The notes under the pieces were generated by a model. The model was not told the origin of the DNA. It made no database searches and was given only the letters and a program-made list of their open reading frames with translations. 64,000 nucleotides of DNA, taken from the NCBI RefSeq assembly GCF_000243135.2, contig NC_019903.1:1402001-1466000 (forward strand), read 5' to 3'. Below, piece by piece: positions 60,872 to 64,000 of the stretch. This DNA is from Desulfitobacterium dichloroeliminans LMG P-21439. Lineage in GTDB: Bacteria; Bacillota; Desulfitobacteriia; Desulfitobacteriales; Desulfitobacteriaceae. Position numbers and translations under genes: made by a program. Position 1 is the first letter of the stretch; each line of letters begins with the position of its first letter.

Positions 60872-63800
60872 ATGAAAAAGAAAGGCTTTTATAAGCTTAC
60901 CGTAATGTTCATGTCGATCCTTTTGCTTGTGGGCATGACTCCCGTTTCAGTGATAGGAGAAAATAGTGAATTGATTCCTGAGGCAAGGGGAGAAATTTAT
61001 ACATTACTTTCCACCGATTCAGATGAAGCGAAAGTGATAGGGCTAGGGACCAAAGAAAATCCCCTTCAGATTGAAACAGCTGAACAGTTAGCCTTTTTTG
61101 CATGGAGTTGGAACAACGGGACCCTTCCAACATCTATACCAGAGAATCCTCACCTACTACAGGTGAACAATATTGACCTTTCAGCTTATGGCAAAGACTA
61201 TGAGGAGGGCAAGGGGTGGCTACCCATTGGTAAGCAATCCCGTCCATTTAAGGGTACATTTGAAGGTAACAATAAGACAATCAAGGGATTGTACATCGAC
61301 CGCAGCGAGGAAATGGATATTGGTCTATTTGGTAGAGTAGAAAGTTGTACGTTGCAAAATATCATCGTCGAAGGTGCAGTAATTAATGGTTCTTTTTTTG
61401 TAGGATGTGTGGTAGGGCATGTGGTATGGCTGAGTGGGAATAGCACAGTAGATAATTGTGTCAGTAGCGGTATTGTTAGTGGAAATGAGGAGGTCGGCGG
61501 AATAGTAGGCTATACCGAACCCGGCAGTACAATACAGAATTGCGCCAGTAGCAGCGCAGTCAGTGGAAAAGTCAAAGTAGGTGGGATTATAGGGGATGCC
61601 TTGTGGAGCGGAGAAATAAAAAATTGCGTCAGTAGCGGCATAGTTAGTGGAAATGATCAGGTAGGCGGAATAGCAGGGTATGTTAACAATTTGCAGGATT
61701 GCGTCAGTAGTAGTGTGGTCAGTGGAAGGAGTAGGGTGGGTGGTATAGCTGGGTTTGTTGAATTTGGAGGCTTGCAGAATAGCATAAGTAGCGGTGCGGT
61801 TAGTGGAACAGAGCAAGTGGGAGGAATCGCAGGACTTGCTCAAATCGCCTCTATTCAGAATAGCGTCAGTAGTGGTACAGTTAAAGGAACAAACCAAGTG
61901 GGCGGAATTGTAGGAAAGTTGAAATACGGCACAATACAGAAGATACAGGATTGCGCTGCTCTTAACAGCTACATTATGGGAGATTCTAATTTAGGTCGTA
62001 TAGTGGGTGAGCTCGATGGTGATCCGAGCTACCCTATATTAGTCAATAACTACGCTTATAGGGAGATGAAAGTCGGCAACAGTACAGTAGAAGGTGTGGA
62101 CCCTAATACTATAGATGGTGCATCTGTAGGAATAGAAGAAATCAAAAAATTATGGACCGATGGAGTTTTAAAAGCTAGCTGGAATGCCGCTGGTGTTTGG
62201 GATCTTGCTGAGAGTAAACTTCCAGTGTTGAAGAATATTCCAAATCAGAGCGATTTACTACCCACGCATCTTGTAGGCTTTGCAGGAAGTGGAACTATCG
62301 ATCAACCCTTTCTTATATACAGCGCGGATGATTTAAAAGATATGGCAGATAAGGTAAATCATGATATGGATGATTACAGTGGTATAAGTTTTAGATTAGA
62401 AAACAACATAGAGCTTTCTGCTTATGGCAAAGACTACGATAATGGCAAGGGCTGGACGCCCATAGGTTCTTCGGAAAATCCTTTCAAGGGTTACTTTGAC
62501 GGCAATGACAAGACCATAACAGGTTTATATATAAATAATAGTGATGAAGATTATGTTGGATTGTTTGGCTATATCGTCGATGGTACAGTGCAAAATGTGG
62601 CACTGGATGGAGGTAGTGTTAGCGGAAATAATAATGTGGGTGGTGTGATAGGGTATCTCGAGACTGCCCTTATTTCTAAAAACCTAATTAATTCGGGTAG
62701 TGTCAGCGGGAGTAATAATGTAGGTGGTATAGTAGGATTTAACAAGGGGCCAGTGGAAAAATGTGTTAATAAAGGAAGTATTAGTGCCATAGGCCGAGTC
62801 GGCGGTGTGGTGGGCTTTAATGAAGGAGGAGTAGAACAATGCATTAATACAGGAAGTATTAGTGCAAAAATTCAAGCTGGCGGTGTGGTGGGCTATAGCA
62901 AAACCGGAGTAGGAAAAAGCATCAATACAGGAAGTATTAGTGCTGAAGACCAGGTCGGCGGTGTAGTAGGCTATACCGCAAACGTTGTATATGAAAGTAT
63001 TAATACAGGAAATCTTCGAGGAAGAGATCAAGTTGGTGGAATCGTAGGAAAGACAGAAGGTAGCTCAATAATACTACATTCCGTCGCCCTCAATAGTATC
63101 ATTACGGGAGATACTGATTCAGGTCGAATCGTGGGTTTTCGAGGAAATCCTGGGGTTGATTTGGAGAATAATTGTGCTTATAAGGGAATGAAACTTAACC
63201 AGAATACCGTGTCTGATGGAGCTGGAGACGATAAAAACGGCGTAAGTGTTGGAGTGGAGGAAATCAAAAGCCTATGGACCGGGACCGAGGGTCTGTTAAA
63301 AGACTTGTACGACATTAGTGCTTGGACTCTTGCTGAGGGTAAGCTTCCAACCTTGATAGATATGCCCTATCAGAGCGATTTACTTCCTGCTTATATCGTG
63401 GGGCTTGCAGGAATTGGAACCAGCGAAGAACCCTATCTTATATACAGCGCGGCTGACTTAAAGGATATGGCAGATAGAGTGAACAGTGATATGGATAATG
63501 ATTACGCTCATAGCTATTTTCGATTAGAAAAAGACATCGATCTTTCTACCTATGGTCAAGGATATGATAATGGCAAGGGTTGGACACCCATAGGTTCCTT
63601 CGACCATCCCTTCGGGGGTTTCTTTGACGGCAATGGCAAGACTATAAAAGGGCTGTATATAAATAATAGTGATAAAGATTATGTTGGGTTGTTCGGCTAT
63701 ATCGACAATGGTACAGTGCAAAAGGTGGCATTGGATGGAGGTAGTGTTAGCGGAAATAGCTATGTCGGTGGCATGGTGGGATTTAATTTAGCAGGAATCC

Positions 63801-64000
63801 TACAGAGCTGCATCAGCGCTGGCATTACCAGTGGATCAGGTCTCAATATCGGTGGCATGGTTGGGCATATGGAAAACGGTAGGGTGGAGAACTGTATCAG
63901 CTCGGGCAATATCAGTGGAACCAATACTAATGTGGGTGGAGTAGTGGGGTATGTTAAAAGTGGTACAGTGGAGGGCTGTATCAGTCTGGGTAATATCAGT
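60872..64000 (+). CDS. Giant secreted GLUG-repeat protein, 3' end outside window
   Basis: The ATG at 60872 (or 60869), behind GGAGGAGG, opens a frame of 1043 codons that reaches the right edge without a stop. A signal peptide (about 1-29, FMSILLLVGMTPVSV) is followed by three large modules beginning near residues 56, 470 and 846. Each has an opening such as PFLIYSADDLKDMADKVN, then AYGKDYDNGKGWTPIG and FDGNDKTITGLYINN. Many 20-24 residue GLUG-type repeats follow (VGGIVGY, N/S-C-V-SSG-VSG). The repeats predict a beta-helix, as in bacterial adhesins and surface proteins. Confidence 0.9.
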   Translation, partial: MKKKGFYKLTVMFMSILLLVGMTPVSVIGENSELIPEARGEIYTLLSTDSDEAKVIGLGTKENPLQIETAEQLAFFAWSWNNGTLPTSIPENPHLLQVNNIDLSAYGKDYEEGKGWLPIGKQSRPFKGTFEGNNKTIKGLYIDRSEEMDIGLFGRVESCTLQNIIVEGAVINGSFFVGCVVGHVVWLSGNSTVDNCVSSGIVSGNEEVGGIVGYTEPGSTIQNCASSSAVSGKVKVGGIIGDALWSGEIKNCVSSGIVSGNDQVGGIAGYVNNLQDCVSSSVVSGRSRVGGIAGFVEFGGLQNSISSGAVSGTEQVGGIAGLAQIASIQNSVSSGTVKGTNQVGGIVGKLKYGTIQKIQDCAALNSYIMGDSNLGRIVGELDGDPSYPILVNNYAYREMKVGNSTVEGVDPNTIDGASVGIEEIKKLWTDGVLKASWNAAGVWDLAESKLPVLKNIPNQSDLLPTHLVGFAGSGTIDQPFLIYSADDLKDMADKVNHDMDDYSGISFRLENNIELSAYGKDYDNGKGWTPIGSSENPFKGYFDGNDKTITGLYINNSDEDYVGLFGYIVDGTVQNVALDGGSVSGNNNVGGVIGYLETALISKNLINSGSVSGSNNVGGIVGFNKGPVEKCVNKGSISAIGRVGGVVGFNEGGVEQCINTGSISAKIQAGGVVGYSKTGVGKSINTGSISAEDQVGGVVGYTANVVYESINTGNLRGRDQVGGIVGKTEGSSIILHSVALNSIITGDTDSGRIVGFRGNPGVDLENNCAYKGMKLNQNTVSDGAGDDKNGVSVGVEEIKSLWTGTEGLLKDLYDISAWTLAEGKLPTLIDMPYQSDLLPAYIVGLAGIGTSEEPYLIYSAADLKDMADRVNSDMDNDYAHSYFRLEKDIDLSTYGQGYDNGKGWTPIGSFDHPFGGFFDGNGKTIKGLYINNSDKDYVGLFGYIDNGTVQKVALDGGSVSGNSYVGGMVGFNLAGILQSCISAGITSGSGLNIGGMVGHMENGRVENCISSGNISGTNTNVGGVVGYVKSGTVEGCISLGNIS

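Noticed and set aside
61325-63031. Minus-strand Thr/Ile/Tyr-rich frames of 82-190 codons
   Set aside because: They are antisense shadows of the GLUG repeats, whose periodic codons keep the opposite strand open.
1-64000. CRISPR arrays, tRNA and rRNA genes
   Set aside because: I looked for regularly spaced short repeats and cloverleaf or rRNA-like sequence and saw none. The regular repeats found are coding GLUG repeats, the 11-bp promoter repeats and the dispersed 50-bp elements.

Overview
The window looks like the chromosome of an organohalide-respiring, spore-forming Firmicute of the Peptococcaceae, most likely Desulfitobacterium. The reasons are a complete reductive dehalogenase operon of the PceA/DcaA type (A-B-C-T), a Tn-Dha1-like composite transposon around it, a sigI-rsgI pair and many Clostridia-type accessory genes. 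The RdhA differs from PceA, as I remember it, in a block near residues 120-170, which makes the 1,2-dichloroethane enzyme DcaA of D. dichloroeliminans the best guess. That is memory plus inference, not a search.

Layout. 1-13 kb is core chromosome: a chemoreceptor, sigI-rsgI, a frameshifted CsoR-like gene, a perfectly preserved 697-bp duplication carrying a secreted Gln/Asn-rich protein, small envelope proteins, an AhpD-like protein, and a Fur-box feo operon with FeoB split in two. Five promoters here (sigI, about 5.5 kb, 7.7 kb, 8.5 kb, 9.5 kb) share tandem TGTnAnn repeats at 11-bp spacing, with the last repeat exactly 16 bp upstream of the -10. I read this as the binding site of an OmpR/PhoB-type activator and as an undescribed regulon. 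Two decayed membrane-protein genes close the section.

13.7-22 kb is an integrative element. It has an ImmA/XRE immunity pair, a sigmaA promoter feeding a class-I cyclic-di-GMP riboswitch in front of a zinc-ribbon protein, a sigma-like factor, and a cluster of serine recombinases. Two cluster members are defective in complementary ways: one has Ser replaced by Asp, and one lacks the catalytic domain. 22-27 kb is AT-rich and holds defence-like genes (SEC-C, AlbA/Schlafen and KilA-N proteins).

27.10-39.08 kb is a composite transposon bounded by two identical 1570-bp IS256-family copies. It carries rdhABCT, a broken chemoreceptor, tatA, an interrupted tatC and a truncated tatB-like gene. It sits in a SAP-domain gene with an 8-bp target duplication (AGTGCTGG), and removing it restores that reading frame. 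The right end of the first IS supplies a -35 for rdhA. Inside the cargo an IS1634-family element splits tatC with a TATTA duplication.

39-60 kb is an accessory archipelago of unknown proteins, a HipA/CtkA-like kinase pair, two Phd/RelE-type toxin-antitoxin pairs, an AbrB-amidohydrolase pair, and a graveyard of streptogramin-resistance remnants (vgb, vat). It also holds a CarD-like regulator, an opine-dehydrogenase/cysteine-desulfidase/transporter module with a cupin regulator, an IS21-like relic and an orphan HsdR_N protein. Four 50-bp noncoding repeats of identical length lie downstream of four separate gene units here, three of them toxin/kinase operons. The window ends with a TetR regulator and a very large secreted GLUG-repeat protein that runs off the right edge.

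I saw no tRNA, rRNA or CRISPR array.
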